Below are positions 35,435 to 48,470 of a stretch of 64,000 nt of DNA, piece by piece (position 1 is the first letter of the stretch; each line of letters begins with the position of its first letter). The notes beneath the pieces were generated by a model. It was given only the letters and a program-made list of their open reading frames with translations. It had not been told where the DNA came from and searched no databases. Origin of the DNA: Epiperipatus broadwayi (Eukaryota > Onychophora > Udeonychophora > Euonychophora > Peripatidae); the NCBI GenBank assembly GCA_028023455.1, contig JAQFVV010000285.1, positions 368,501-432,500 on the forward strand, written 5' to 3'. A program made the position numbers and the translations under genes.

Positions 35435-35540
35435 TGTCTTGCATTGGTGGTCGAGAGGTCAGTGTGACTGCCTTACAAGCAGTTGCCCGGGGTTGTGGGT
35501 TCATGTCCCGGCCGATGCTATGACACTTGAAAAAAAAAAC
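35435..35540 (+). mobile_element. tRNA-derived SINE with perfect target-site duplication
   Basis: GCATTGG and CCGATGC form a 7-bp acceptor stem with one wobble. ACTGC-CTTACAA-GCAGT is a 5-bp anticodon stem with a 7-base loop (TAC). TGGGTTCATGTCCCGG is the T arm and B box. The end is CTATGACACTTG and an A-tail. AACAATAATAT flanks both sides (35424-35434 and 35538-35548). It is little more than a tRNA with a short tail, the clearest copy of this SINE family. Confidence 0.9.
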
Positions 35541-37240
35541 AATAATATTAATTAACTAATAAAGTGTAAAGTGTATCAAATAATTCATCTGGTTTATTGA
35601 ACAATTCATTTCACTTTTATATTATCCATTCTGGAAATAGCATAAAAAATAATAAATTCCATTTTAGCGTATTCATTAATCCAAGATAATCCTTTCTTAA
35701 CACATTAATCCATTTTACAAACGGTTTCTACCTCGGACATTTATTATTTTTAATATTTATTTGGAGAATCCACAAATCAAGAGTGGCATTTAAATATTTC
35801 TTTATAATCTATTAACCTTTGAATATTATTCACATATTTAGAATTGATATTTCTTAATGCAATTTCTTAAGTGTTAAAAACACATTTGTACTTTGTTATA
35901 CGTAGCAATTTAATTTCTTTAACCAGATGTTACCATTTTATCCAAAATTTTAGCATTCAGTTAAAATATAAAATTAATCCATTTTTTTCAGACTTTAATC
36001 CTTTAGATTAATAATTCTGAATGTATCATTGATAAAACAAAGTTTATTATCCAGATCAAAAATGATCTTCATCATTTAGCAACAAATTTATAATAAGCAT
36101 AATTGAGTTAAAAATTACTGTTTATTTTAAAAATAGGTTTCCTTTTTTAACTGAAGTTGAAATCAAATTTACATTCTTGAGACTTATAGATATCCTTTCT
36201 TGTAGTGAAGAAAATAATTGTTTTTATAATAATTTATAAAAATACTTTTTTCCAAAATATGCCAGCTATTTATCACTATTATTCCATTGAAGAACAGCAA
36301 TTTCTTTAAAATAATGAGACATCATTCCACAAGTCAATTTGTCTATTTTCTGCTAACAGTTGACTATATATAATAAATGAGATTTTTTGAAATAAAAAAA
36401 TATGAATTAAATTCTGATGATAATTTCTGGTTACATGTTGTAGTCATCTTTCTTCTGGAATGATGAGGAGAAGGCATCTTCCAATTGATAAGTTTAGCCT
36501 GCTACTATATAGCTTAAAATAAAATGGCTAATTAAATTTTTGAACCTGTCTAGGTCTAACAAGCAATGAAAAAATTTTAAATTTCATTTTTTATACCAGT
36601 GATCTCATAATGTCTGGATGACAATATTTTCTACCATGCATTATGAGTTTCTTCCATTGTCATCAAAATATTGGCAGAGGTTGTCGTAGCTTTTAAGACC
36701 AAGATGTTAGAGCTCAAACTTTTTGAAACAAAACAGTAAAACTTTTATTTCTGGTTTTAGAAATTTTTTTTATTTATTATAATATTCATATAAATAAATC
36801 ATAAATTATAAAGTTCTCAGATATTTATCTCAAACAAATTTAAAATTGACGTTTAATAAATAATTTCTTACCTAACAAATATTTTAGCAACTAAATCATT
36901 TTTTGTTAAATCTAAAATTGTAAACACATATGCTTACATATGTACACACATACATGCAACATATAAAATGTAAGAAATGTTTATTTTACACATAAAAAAA
37001 TTTAATATTAGGTTTTATAATTCTACTTTATATTTTTATTGTTTGATTTATTTATTATATATGTGTAAGTAATTTTTTTATCAACTTATATAATTGACAA
37101 TTTTATTTCTTAATAAAAATAGCAATAAAAGCACATGCATTTCTTAAAGAAACATAAGAGGTTACTTACATATTAGACCCACGGTGCAAGAGACATGGTA
37201 CACCTTTTCACATTCATCATAAATGAATAACCTTGTGATC
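35541..37240. other. AT-rich sequence, no recognised feature
   Basis: Nothing recognised. Confidence 0.4.
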
Positions 37241-38940
<1,700 letters not shown>

Positions 38941-39194
38941 AGTTTATTAAAAAAATATCAGCATGTAAAACAATTCACAGTGCTTTATAAATTACATTTT
39001 CTATAAATTTTAATATGAGAGATTATTTAAATATGACAATGATTACATTTTATGCTTTACAACCAAAAAAGTGATAAATACATGTGCTTAATCCTAAAAA
39101 TTAAATTAATCAGAGTTAATAAAATTTTTATAGTCTTTAAATATAAATTAGCCAATTTACAGTGATACTGTAATGTATATATATAAACACTACA
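38941..39194. other. AT-rich spacer
   Basis: Nothing recognised. Confidence 0.3.
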
Positions 39195-41010
39195 TGACAA
39201 GACAATTTATGAAGAAAAAAACAAACATGAAAGTATATAAAAATGATAAATTAAGAAGGGCTAAATATCTCAAATTTTGTAAAATGGTGTGAAAATGAGT
39301 TGATAATGATATAAGAAAATATAATTGTAAACTAGTAAGGAAAACTATACAAAAGAATAAAAGTCACAAGAGTGCAAACCAACATCTTGGCATTGGTAAA
39401 AAAATATATTTTTGCAATAAGAAAAAAAAGATGGAACTATTACTAAAAAGAGAGATAATATAAAATGTGTAGACGAGTTCTATCAAGAATTATATAGCAA
39501 TAACAAAGAAAGAAACATACCTTCTATAATTACTATATCTTCAGAATTCCCAAGAATTTAAATGAAGAGGTGAGATATGCAATTAAATTTATTAAGAAGG
39601 AAAAACTCTGCATAATAATAGAATTGTAATCCATATCTTAATAAAAACAGGTGAAGAAATAATTTTTTGGGAAAAATTTATATACCAATTGACTAAATGA
39701 TAAAGAAGTTACCAGATGATTGGAAAAATGCAGTATTAATATTAATGTTTAAAAAGATAATAAAAATATATTAGAAATTACAGAAAGTCTTTTATCAGTT
39801 TTATACAAAATTTTTACCAAAATAATTACAACTTATCTACAGTGAACTTTGAATTTTAACCAAACTAAAAATTAAGATAGAATTAAAAGTGGTTTAGTAC
39901 AGTGAATCATCTCCAAATAGTGAGAGAAGTTATAGAAACAATCAATGAATACAAGTTGCCATTATGCTTTGAAAAAGGTATGAATCTATAATAATTTTTT
40001 CAGTGATTAAAGCATTGGTTCATCAAGATATAGACCTAGGATATTGTCATATTCTGAAGAATATTTATAAAAATGCAACAGCAATAATTAGATTATATAA
40101 TGATACTAAAAATATTAATATTAAAAAGGGTGTATGACAGGGTGACTCCATATTTTAAAATGTTGTACAGCAATTTTGCAAGAAGTATTTTGTAGGTTAA
40201 AATGGAAAGCTAAGGAAATAAAAGAAAATAGAGATTATTTAAGTTATCTAGATTTTAGAGAAGATGTAGTTGCTTTTATTAATAATGATTTAGAGCTTCA
40301 GAAAAGGTTGTAAGAGTTAGAGTTAACAAATAATAGTAAGAAAGGAGGATTAAAGGTAAGTATTAAAAAGACTAAAGTAATGTTCAATGGATTTTTTCAA
40401 AAAAAAAAATAAAGACTGATAATGATGAGTTAGAAGAAGTTAACACCTACAAATATCTTGGTCAGAGTACATATGGAAACATAATGATGAAATTAATTAT
40501 CAAATTAAACATAATTGAAGTGCTTTTAGTAGAAATAATTTAAGATTAAAAGGAAATATGCCAAGTGTTTGAAAAAGAAGATTTTTTAAAAGTAAATGTG
40601 TTTTACCGATTATTACTTACAGATCTGAGTCTTGGACACTTAACAGAAAAGCAATACAGTAATTCAGATCCCTCAACAAAGTATGAAAGAGGTATGTTAG
40701 GAGTAACAAGAAGAGATCCAAAACAAAATACACGGATGAGTGAACAAACAGGTGTTATGTACATCATTTAAGACTAAAATGGAGTTGGGCTGGATATATT
40801 AATAAAAGAGATGATAATAGATGGACAGTTGAAATCTTAAACTGGATTCCAAGAGATTGTAAAATATCTAGATCGAAACCCCAATGTGAGATGGATGAAT
40901 GAAATAAGAAAGTGTACAGGGATGATATGAAAAATAGAGGCTAGAGATTGGAGAAGATGGATTGAACTTGGAGAGACCTGCTATGGATTGATAATAGTTG
41001 AAAATGATAA
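39195..41010 (+). mobile_element. RTE-clade LINE copy 3 (longest, heavily decayed)
   Basis: Extends further 5' than the other RT copies. It covers the linker between endonuclease and RT (YCNKKKKDGTITKKRDNI-like sequence, then KCVDEFYQELYSNNKERN), the finger region ([17 protein letters not shown]-like), motif A remnants, and the C-terminal RSESWTLNRKAIQ and GVTRRDPKQNTRMSEQTGV. The catalytic FADD box is mutated (DFREDVV-like). Many stops and frameshifts. The 3' tail GATAATGATAA matches the RTE type. The 68-codon frame at 40565-40771 is a piece of it. Confidence 0.85.
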
Positions 41011-41392
41011 TGATAAAACATTACATTTACATGCAGGTTTGTTTTTTTACAAACGTTTTATTCAATAATTGGAATATTAAAGATTTTTTTATATTTTGTA
41101 TTTTAAAAACTATTACGAGTTTTATTAATTTCTTTCTTTATTCTACTATACTTTTTTAATATAGATAGTAATAAATATATAATGCATCATAAAACAAATG
41201 CTTTCTAAAGATTTGAGATGTCCATTTTACTTGTAATTATATAAGTATAGGGGGATCAGTTGATTGCTTTTTTTAAAAAAAAGAACGATCTATTTTTATA
41301 ATAAATCCATTTGATTTTGATTTTTGTAAGCATTAGTTACAAAAACTATTATAATATTTAATATTTAAATACAATATATTGTTTATACTGAA
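41011..41392. other. AT-rich spacer
   Basis: Nothing recognised. Confidence 0.35.
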
Positions 41393-41845
41393 CGTAATGT
41401 AATTACAAGGGATTTGAATCCAGACTTTCATTCTCCCTACAGCTATCCACATCATCCTATACAACCGATACACATGACCAAATACATGGAAAAAAGATAA
41501 ATAATCTCCAATATGCATATTTTGTACTTAATCAGCACACATAAGTTGGTCCAGATTATCATCATACACACCCACACACACATATATATATATAATCAGT
41601 GCTCGGTTTATATCTGTTCATTAAAGTTTGAAGATGTTCTATCTTAATATTAACTGAGTATTATATGAGAAATGATGATCTGGACCAACTGATGAGTGTT
41701 GATTAAGCACAAAATATGTATATTAGAGATCATTTATCTTTTTCACAAGTATGTGGTTATGTGATCGGTTGAATAGGATAATGTGGATAGCTGTGGTGAG
41801 TTTAAAAGTCTGGGTTCAAATGCCTTCTAATTATAATATCTGTAT
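41393..41845. repeat. Hammerhead family A inverted dimer
   Basis: Inverted arms at 41393-41560 and 41625-41845. Right arm, plus strand: GGACCAA, CTGATGA (41689-41695), GTGTT/AGCAC forming a five-pair helix II, then AAAATATG where GAAA is expected, TATTAGAGATCATT. Left arm, minus strand: CTTATGT, GTGCTGATTAAGTAC, AAAATATG. Both ends carry TGGGTTCAAATGCC or GGATTTGAATCC, B-box-like. Cores are mutated at invariant bases. Confidence 0.7.
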
Positions 41846-42194
41846 AAAGAGTAAAAAAAAAAAAACTTTAATCACAAATAATGGGAAAATAAAATTACCC
41901 TCATTTACACTTCCAATTCAGACGTGTTAATTATGTTCTTTTCATAAAAGAACAACTTATTTTTATAATAAATATAATAACCATTGAAAACATATAATGA
42001 ACAAATAAAATTATTTTTGTTTGCCATTTCCAATTGTCATTTGTTGATTGGTTTTTTTTTAGTATTAAAAAAAAGAATAATCTATTTTTATAATAAATAT
42101 ATTTGGGATCCAAAGATAACCGAAATTTTGTAATAAAAAATTGTATATTTATTTTTAGATGTTGCAAATTAAATTGCTTTCAAACTATAGTCTA
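41846..42194. other. AT-rich spacer
   Basis: Nothing recognised. Confidence 0.35.
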
Positions 42195-42985
42195 TTTAAT
42201 GCAGTGCACCAGTATAAATGTATTTTTCATATTTTGAGGTAGTCCGGAGACAATTTGCAAAGTGATCTGTTTTAACGCCTCTGTCATTTTTCCTGCACTA
42301 TTTCTAAGTCGGTAAAAAAAAAGAGCATTTTTCATTCAAGAAATTAAAAAGAAGCCGCACAGAACAACATCGAGTAATTGTAGCTGATGGATAATCTGGG
42401 TCATGCTGAATTTAATTAAAAACTGTTTACACTCTAGCTTTATGTGCTAGCCACATTGTCGTGATGAAATACGCACTCCTCATATTGCCACAAAACAGGA
42501 TGTTCACTTTTTGCAGCACCACACCAAAGATTCAGAACTTGTAGGTTTTAAATGCCTGGCCATTACAGACACAACCTGAATGAACAATTGTTTGCATTAA
42601 AAAAACAGCATTGTTTTGACACTTGACTTAACATTTCTATTAAATCACATGAAATATTGTGTTTTCCCGGAGCAAGTTGATAGTAAGCTCTTTTAAGCAT
42701 CTTAACTTTTGTCCATTCTATTTTACCTAAATGAAAAATAAACTTTTCATTGTTCAAACTTTTCAGCCATTACCTTTACAAAAATTGACAGATATGTGAA
42801 ATGCACTTTACAAAAAGATGTGCCATGTATGTCTACAATTTGACATGATGACATCATTTGGCAGATTGATGCAGAAGGATCTCCACAAGAGATGTCTAGA
42901 GGCAGAAGCATGTACTATGATAGACATGGCTACCAGAAAACAATCCCTGTTATTTTTGGGTACCCCCTTGTATGGTATGAAAATA
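42195..42985 (-). mobile_element. Mariner-like (Tc1/mariner) transposon fragment
   Basis: Reverse-strand translation, with frameshifts, gives FHHDNVAST (the H-x-D-N block with the second catalytic Asp), LCGFFLIS (from the S-P-x-D-x-F-L-F block), then MKNALFFTDLEIVQEKMTEA and LKQITLQ, the conserved C-terminal region of mariner transposases. At the upstream end (42948-42976) TTTTTGGGTACCCCCTTGTA looks like a terminal inverted repeat. The opposite repeat was not found. The N-terminal helix-turn-helix zone is scrambled. Dead copy. Confidence 0.7.
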
Positions 42986-45094
42986 ACCATTCATTGCAAA
43001 TAATGGAAAAATAAAATAAATTTTCCTTTATACTATTTCCAACTGGAATGCAGTGTTTATTTTCTTTCAGTAAAACATCATCTATTTTTATAGGAAATGC
43101 AATTGATCTTTATTATTGCAAGCATTTTTTACAGTAAGTATTATAATATTTGTTTTAAAAAGATAAAAAAACAGTAATCATATATTACGACAAATGGAGA
43201 AATAAAATTATTAGTGTTTAGACTACAACTGGTATTAGATACTGCTAAACTCCAACAAGTGTTATAAAACTTACACTATGTGAGCAAAATTCAAACTAAT
43301 TTGATTTTTGCAAAATACAGACATACATAGAAAGATACTGAGAGAGATACCAGTTTAATTGAAAACAGCTATGAAATTAAGGCATGTAAATTTTTTTATA
43401 ATATTACATATCCAGATTTAGCAATTGAAGATACAGTTTAAATTTTTCTTAAAAACACTTTATTATTTCAACTAGATGATAGTGAACATGTGATGTTTAT
43501 TAGCTGTAAAATGAATGAATTGGTAGTTAAAAAATTGATGTATGGCATTCAATTTAATAATTATTTAAGTAATTTTTATTTTTTTATCTGATATAATACT
43601 TTGATAAATAAATATATAAATTTTGTTAAATAGAAAAAGATCTCATATAATGTAAGTTAATTAACAGCAAAAAATAATTTTCTTCATGTTTTACTAATTA
43701 AATTTACAGCTCTCAAAGTAACCATTATTTTTTGTTTTTTATTTAAATACACACCAACCATAATCATTGGAAAAACTTTGTGGTAACAATAATAAAAACA
43801 ATTGATTAATAATTCTTTGGAGAGGTTATGTGACATTTGAATAGCAGAAATTATAGATTGATTCAATGACCTTTATTACTCTAATTCTATGTATAAAATT
43901 GCACTAAAGTGCTTTATCATTTTTTCCATATTCATTATATTAAGTTATACAAAGATTACAAAGTATGAATTTTGGATGCACATTCTAATTATGTCTTTTG
44001 AGACAAACTCTTTGGATTTAAAACAATCTAAAGAAAAAAACTAAGAGTATCTTTCAGCAATTTATTTTTAATAAAAGAATAAGTGTAGTCATGATAAAAA
44101 AAATATATATATGTTTATGTGTTTGAAGTTTATGTTACAATCAAAACTTTTCTGCTGTAAATACTCCTTATAAAGTACATAGTATAGCCCAGTGAAAAGG
44201 TGAATGGTGACTGATTTCTATAGAGCCATCTTTGAATTAGTGTACGTATAATATAGCAATGCTAAAGTACTAAAGTATCTAGACCACAAGTTATGAAGCA
44301 AAATCTGTCAGTATGTTTAATACCTTAATCTACAATGAAACAATGTGCTAGCATTAAATTTCATTTTAAATCAGGAAAAATGCTATCAAAAACATTTGTA
44401 AGACATTGAAACCAAGAAATACAGACTATTTTCAAATAAATAACAATTTTTTGCGATGACAGAGATAACATTAAAGATAACTATATTTTATTATGAATTT
44501 ACTTGTATCATAATCATTCTATAGCAAATTATTTGCAGTATATAAATCAAACACAATACTTTATAAACTATGAAATTTTTCTAAATAAAATTCATATCGC
44601 AATATTTTTAGCTGAAAATAAAAAATGACTTCTTTGCCATTATTTTTTAATGTTATTTCTGCATATTGGATTCTTTATGATTTAATGTTGATAAACCTTA
44701 TGATAACCAAAATAAATTATCACAATATTCTGGAACAGAAACAGATGCCTCTAATAATATATTTTAAACTTAATTTGAGGTGGAGAAATTGAATCTAAAT
44801 TAAAATTGTTATGCATCTACATTAAAACAGTCAGTTTAAATAGCCGTAGAAAATCTTTGAAATTTTACAATAATCTCTTAGAGACATTGTTTTTACTCTT
44901 TTCTTTTTCTTTCATTTTAAAGATGTTACTGTAACGGAGAAATTCAATAATTATAGATGTTTTATGAATTGATTTTTTTATTTGTTTTATTTTTGATCAG
45001 ACATATTAAAGAAAAGGTATATTAGCAGTCAATTAGATTGTAGAAGCACAACCCTCTTATTTATTAAAAAAATTTCACTTTTTGTATTATAGTT
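42986..45094. other. AT-rich sequence, no recognised feature
   Basis: Nothing recognised over 2.1 kb. Confidence 0.4.
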
Positions 45095-45481
45095 TAAATC
45101 AATCAATCACTAGTTTTCTGTTAAATGGGTAGGTCCAGAGAGTAGCCACATCCCAAATTTATCCATTTCTCTTCTCCATTCTCTTTATTGCCCATCTCAT
45201 TAAATCTATGTGTCTTTTCTCATCTCTTATATTATCCAGAAAAGTCTGTATTTTTCAGACTTTCTTCTTGTTTCCATTCACCACTCCTTTAAAATATATC
45301 TTATTAAACTATTCTTTCCTCTTAATATATGTCCAATGCAGTTTCACTTTCTATCTCTAATTTTTAAATGAATCTTCTTTTTTCATTTACTATTTTTAAA
45401 ATTTCTGCATAAGCCATTTTATTCATCCAACTATTTTTTTCCATCATTCTATCTCAACGGCTTCCAAATATGTTTCTATTT
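45095..45481 (-). mobile_element. LINE reverse transcriptase C-terminal fragment (second LINE lineage)
   Basis: Minus-strand conceptual translation contains VNEKRSF-like, KVKLHWTYIKRKE and FKGVVNGNKKKV, then an IRDEKRH-like stretch. It resembles the post-RT region of animal LINEs (R-W-x-G-H-I-L-R ... I-x-G-K-R-x-R-G-R). It differs from the W-A-G-H-I-A-R-R-D region of the RTE copies here, so it is another family. A SINE has inserted at its right edge. Confidence 0.5.
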
Positions 45482-45592
45482 AGTCAAGCATTAGTAGCCA
45501 AGAGGTCAGCGCAGCTGCCTTGCAAGCAGTTGTTTGCAGACAGTTGTCACAGGGGTTTGTTTCCCAGCCAATGCTTTGACATATGGAAAAAG
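45482..45592 (+). mobile_element. tRNA-derived SINE (long variable region)
   Basis: AGTCAAGCATTAGTAGCCAA, GAGGTCAGCGCAGCTGCC, TTGCAAGCAGT, TTTGCAGACAGTTGTC, AGGGGTTTGTTTCCCAG, CCAATGCTTTGACATATGG, A-rich tail. An imperfect flank (ATGTTTCTATTT / ATGTTCCTATTT) may be the target duplication. Confidence 0.8.
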
Positions 45593-45904
45593 AAATGTTC
45601 CTATTTTTTTCACTCATTGTGTACATTTCTATTTATTTTATAATGTTAAGAGTGTACATTTAATTACAAAGAAATAAAGTCATATGTCACATGACCTATG
45701 AGATTTGGAAGTTTATATATATATATATATATATAAAGTCAATTATAATATTATGCAAATAGGATGTGTAGATATATATATATTATAACGGGCACATACG
45801 ACGTTACATTGTTTTTTTTATTATTTAACATGAAAAAAATAAAAGTTCGCAAATAAAACTTCTTTTTTTTAAGAATTAAAAATTGAAAATTAAAATTCTA
45901 TACT
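45593..45904. other. AT-rich spacer with (TA)n runs
   Basis: TA runs near 45717-45735 and 45774-45784. No gene. Confidence 0.4.
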
Positions 45905-47304
45905 CATCATCATCAACAATTATCAATCCACTGCAGGATGAAGGTCTCTCCAAGTTTAATCCATCTTCTCCAATCTTTAGCTTCTCTTCTCCACAACACC
46001 CCTGCACATTTTCTTATTTCATCCATCCATCTCACATGTGGTCTCTTTCTGGGTCTTTTACAATCTCTTGGAATCCAGTTTAAAATTTCAATTGTCCATC
46101 TATTATCATCTCTTTTAGCAATATGTCCAGCCCAACTCCATTTCAATCTTTTAATTTTTTCAATAAGGTCAGTAACACCTGTTTGTTGTCTTACCCATAC
46201 ATTGCGTTTTCGATCTCTTCTTGTTACTCCCAACATACATCTCTCCATACTTCTTTGAGTGGTCTGAAGTCTCTGTATTGCTCTTCCATTAAGTGTCCAA
46301 GTCTCAGATCCATAAGTAAGAACTGGTAAAACATATTTGTTAAAAACGATCCTTTTCAAACACATAGGCATATTTCCTTTTAGTATCAAGTTATTTCTAA
46401 CAAAAGCACTCCAACCAAGTTTAATTCTATGATTAATTTCCTCCATTATGTTTCCATCTGTATTAATAATCTGACCAAGGTATTTGTAACTGTTAACTTC
46501 TTCTAATTCTTCATAATCAATCTTTATTTTCATATTTTGAGCAAATCGATTAAACATTACTTTAGTCTTTTTAACATTTATCTTTAGTCCTACTTTTCTA
46601 CTTTCATCTGCTAACTCCTGCAACATTTCCTGCAGCTCTGAAGCATTATTTGCAAAAACAACTACATCATCTGCGAAATCTAAATGACTTAAATACTCTC
46701 CATTTACTTTCACTCCTTTAGTTTCCCATTTTAATCCACAAAATACTTCTTGCAGCACTGCTGTAAAGAGTTTTGGAGATATGGAGTCACCTTGTCTTAC
46801 ACCTTTCTCAATGTTGATTTTTCCAGTATCATTATGTAATCTAATTGTTGCTGTTGCATTTTTATAAATATTCTTTAAAATATGACAATATCCTGGATCT
46901 ATACCTTGATGATCCAATGCTTTAATCACTGAAGAAATGTGTATAGAATCGAATGCCTTTTCATAATCTACAAATCCAAAACATAATGACAACTCATATT
47001 CATTTGACCTTTCTATGACTTCTCTCAATACCTAGATATGGTCTATTGTACTAAAACCACTTTTAAATCCAGCTTGTTCTCTTGGTTGGTGGAAATCCAA
47101 AGTTCTCTGTAGACGAGTTGTAATTATCTTGGTAAAAATTTTATATAAAACTGATAAAAGGCTGATAGGTCTGTAATTTCTAATATCTTCTTTATCACCT
47201 TTTTTAAATATTAATATTATTACTGCATTCTTTCAATCTTTTGGTATATCTTTATCATTTAGACATTTGGTATATAACTTTGCTAAAATTGTTTCTATAC
47301 TAAA

Positions 47305-47310
<6 letters not shown>
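45905..47310 (-). mobile_element. RTE-clade LINE copy 4 (5'-truncated, best preserved)
   Basis: Covers the RT finger region to the 3' end. The upstream part (47036-47290) reads LAKLYTKCLNDKDIPKD, a TGA, then [20 protein letters not shown] and [12 protein letters not shown], a TAG (replacing a CAG seen in copy 1), then a 371-codon uninterrupted frame. Only two stops in about 450 codons, so it is the youngest copy. The endonuclease is missing. The 3' tail (GAT/TGA repeats, 45905-45920) is of RTE type. The frames on the plus strand here are its antisense shadows. Confidence 0.93.
45913..47028 (-). pseudogene. Reverse transcriptase core and C-terminus of RTE copy 4
   Basis: 371 residues open from a Met that is internal to the original protein. 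Motif A is FVDYEKAFDS (catalytic Asp at residue 21), motif B GVRQGDSISPKLF (76-88) and motif C FADD (118-121), followed by the thumb (LKINVKKTKVMFN) and a C-terminal zone with WSWAGHIAKRDDNRW and CKRPRKRPHVRWMDEIRKC. The enzyme would copy its own RNA at a nicked target in the nucleus. Without the endonuclease and N-terminal fingers it should not work alone. Codon use is AT-rich like the surroundings. Confidence 0.9.
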
Positions 47311-47344
<34 letters not shown>

Positions 47345-47361
47345 TTTAGTATAGAAACAAT
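47287..47361. repeat. Perfect 23-bp inverted repeat around a (TA)n tract
   Basis: ATTGTTTCTATACTAAACTC plus ATA, then about 14 TA units, then the exact reverse complement. The left arm is the 5' edge of RTE copy 4; the right arm is an inverted copy of that edge. A further (TA)n run follows to 47390. Confidence 0.9.
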
Positions 47362-47364
47362 ATT

Positions 47365-47390
<26 letters not shown>

Positions 47391-47395
<5 letters not shown>

Positions 47396-47599
47396 GCACA
47401 GATGAAAAAAAATATTAAAATAAAACTTTATTAAAAATGGAAAAGGTATTTTAAAAACAAAAACTTAAAAAAAATTGGAGATAAAAATATATTTTTAAGT
47501 TTGGAAAACAAATTAATTAATGTTAGTGAAAAATGGAAATGATTATTTTAATTAGTGAAAGTGAACTAACCCTTGGGCATTTAAATGTATAAGCAATGG
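47391..47599. other. A-rich spacer
   Basis: Nothing recognised. Confidence 0.3.
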
Positions 47600-47842
47600 T
47601 CAGATAGGAAAACAATAGAAACTAATGGTCAATGAAAGAGATCCATTGGGGAATCGGACCTCAATGGAAGGATCATCATCATCGATGATGTAATGTCCAT
47701 TGGATCCTAAAGTTACATATAAAAGAAAAAGTTTGATAATAAAATTTTGAGTGAGTGAAGAAAATTTAAGAGAAGACTGAGATGTGTTAAGTCGGAGAGT
47801 CGGAGGTGAAGGGATTGAAAGACGCACTTTCAATTCCTTCAA
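47600..47842 (-). CDS. Unrecognised 80-codon frame (possible exon)
   Basis: MKELKVRLSIPSPPTLRLNT starts it and it contains HYIIDDDDPSIEVRFPNGSL, a balanced and more complex composition than noise frames nearby. Local DNA is less AT-rich than the surroundings. I recognise no domain. There is no clear transposon signature and no neighbouring exon. It may be an exon, part of an unrecognised repeat, or chance. Confidence 0.2.
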   Translation of the reverse strand: MKELKVRLSIPSPPTLRLNTSQSSLKFSSLTQNFIIKLFLLYVTLGSNGHYIIDDDDPSIEVRFPNGSLSLTISFYCFPI

Positions 47843-48339
47843 TTGTTATAAAAAAAAGGAAAATGAAACATCACTTTTCCTATATTGAGGACCACAGGAT
47901 CATCGAGGGATTTCAATGCTGGATTCCAAATGGCAAGCAACGAATAACTAATGAACATTTCTAAAACCGTAAGCATGTTATGAACTTAAATGAATATTAA
48001 TTTGAAAACACTAAGAACTTTAAAATATAAACTTTCCCAGTATTTAAAAAAAATAGAAATAGAATCCTCTCTGACCAAACTAAATTCCTTATTAATTCTT
48101 TTTATTGATGTATTTTTTTTTTTTAATCATTTCCATTTATTTATTTATTTATTTTTTTTTTGGTTCTTTTAAGTTTTATTTATGATTTTTGTTTTTCGCT
48201 AATTTAATATTATATAAATATTAAACTTAAGTCGGGCATGAATGGCTATATAGATTTGTAAAGTTTTATTAGGGGAGGGTAATCTTAGTTTATTCATTTT
48301 GTAGTTGAATTAGGCCAATGGATTGAATATATTGGTGTA

Positions 48340-48470
48340 ATTAGTAGATGTAGTACGAGATTCGCTATGGGCAGAATCGCTTTATACGCCGCACACTTCC
48401 TTTTTGCCTATGGAATGCGATCGTAAGTCGGCAAAATGACCGCAGTCCTTTCCTATGGAGTTTTTTTATT
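48340..48470. promoter_or_regulatory. CpG-dense block, possible promoter
   Basis: GTACGAGATTCGCTATGGGC, AGAATCGCTTTATACGCCGC, GAATGCGATCGTAAGTCGGC and GACCGCAGTCC contain about ten CpGs in little over 110 bp, in a region where CpG is otherwise rare. TTCCTATGGAG and TGCCTATGGAATG repeat a CCTATGGA word. Consistent with an unmethylated regulatory island or a recent insertion. No transcript can be assigned. Confidence 0.3.

Noticed and set aside
35435-35540. Functional tRNA gene
   Set aside because: The A-tail, perfect target duplications, mismatched T-stem and seven sister copies show a SINE.
45883-46329. Overlapping plus-strand frames with SSSTIINPLQDEG-type sequence
   Set aside because: Antisense shadows of RTE copy 4. 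The frames at 21946-22152, 22192-22401 and 28825-29072 are the same kind of shadow of other RTE copies.
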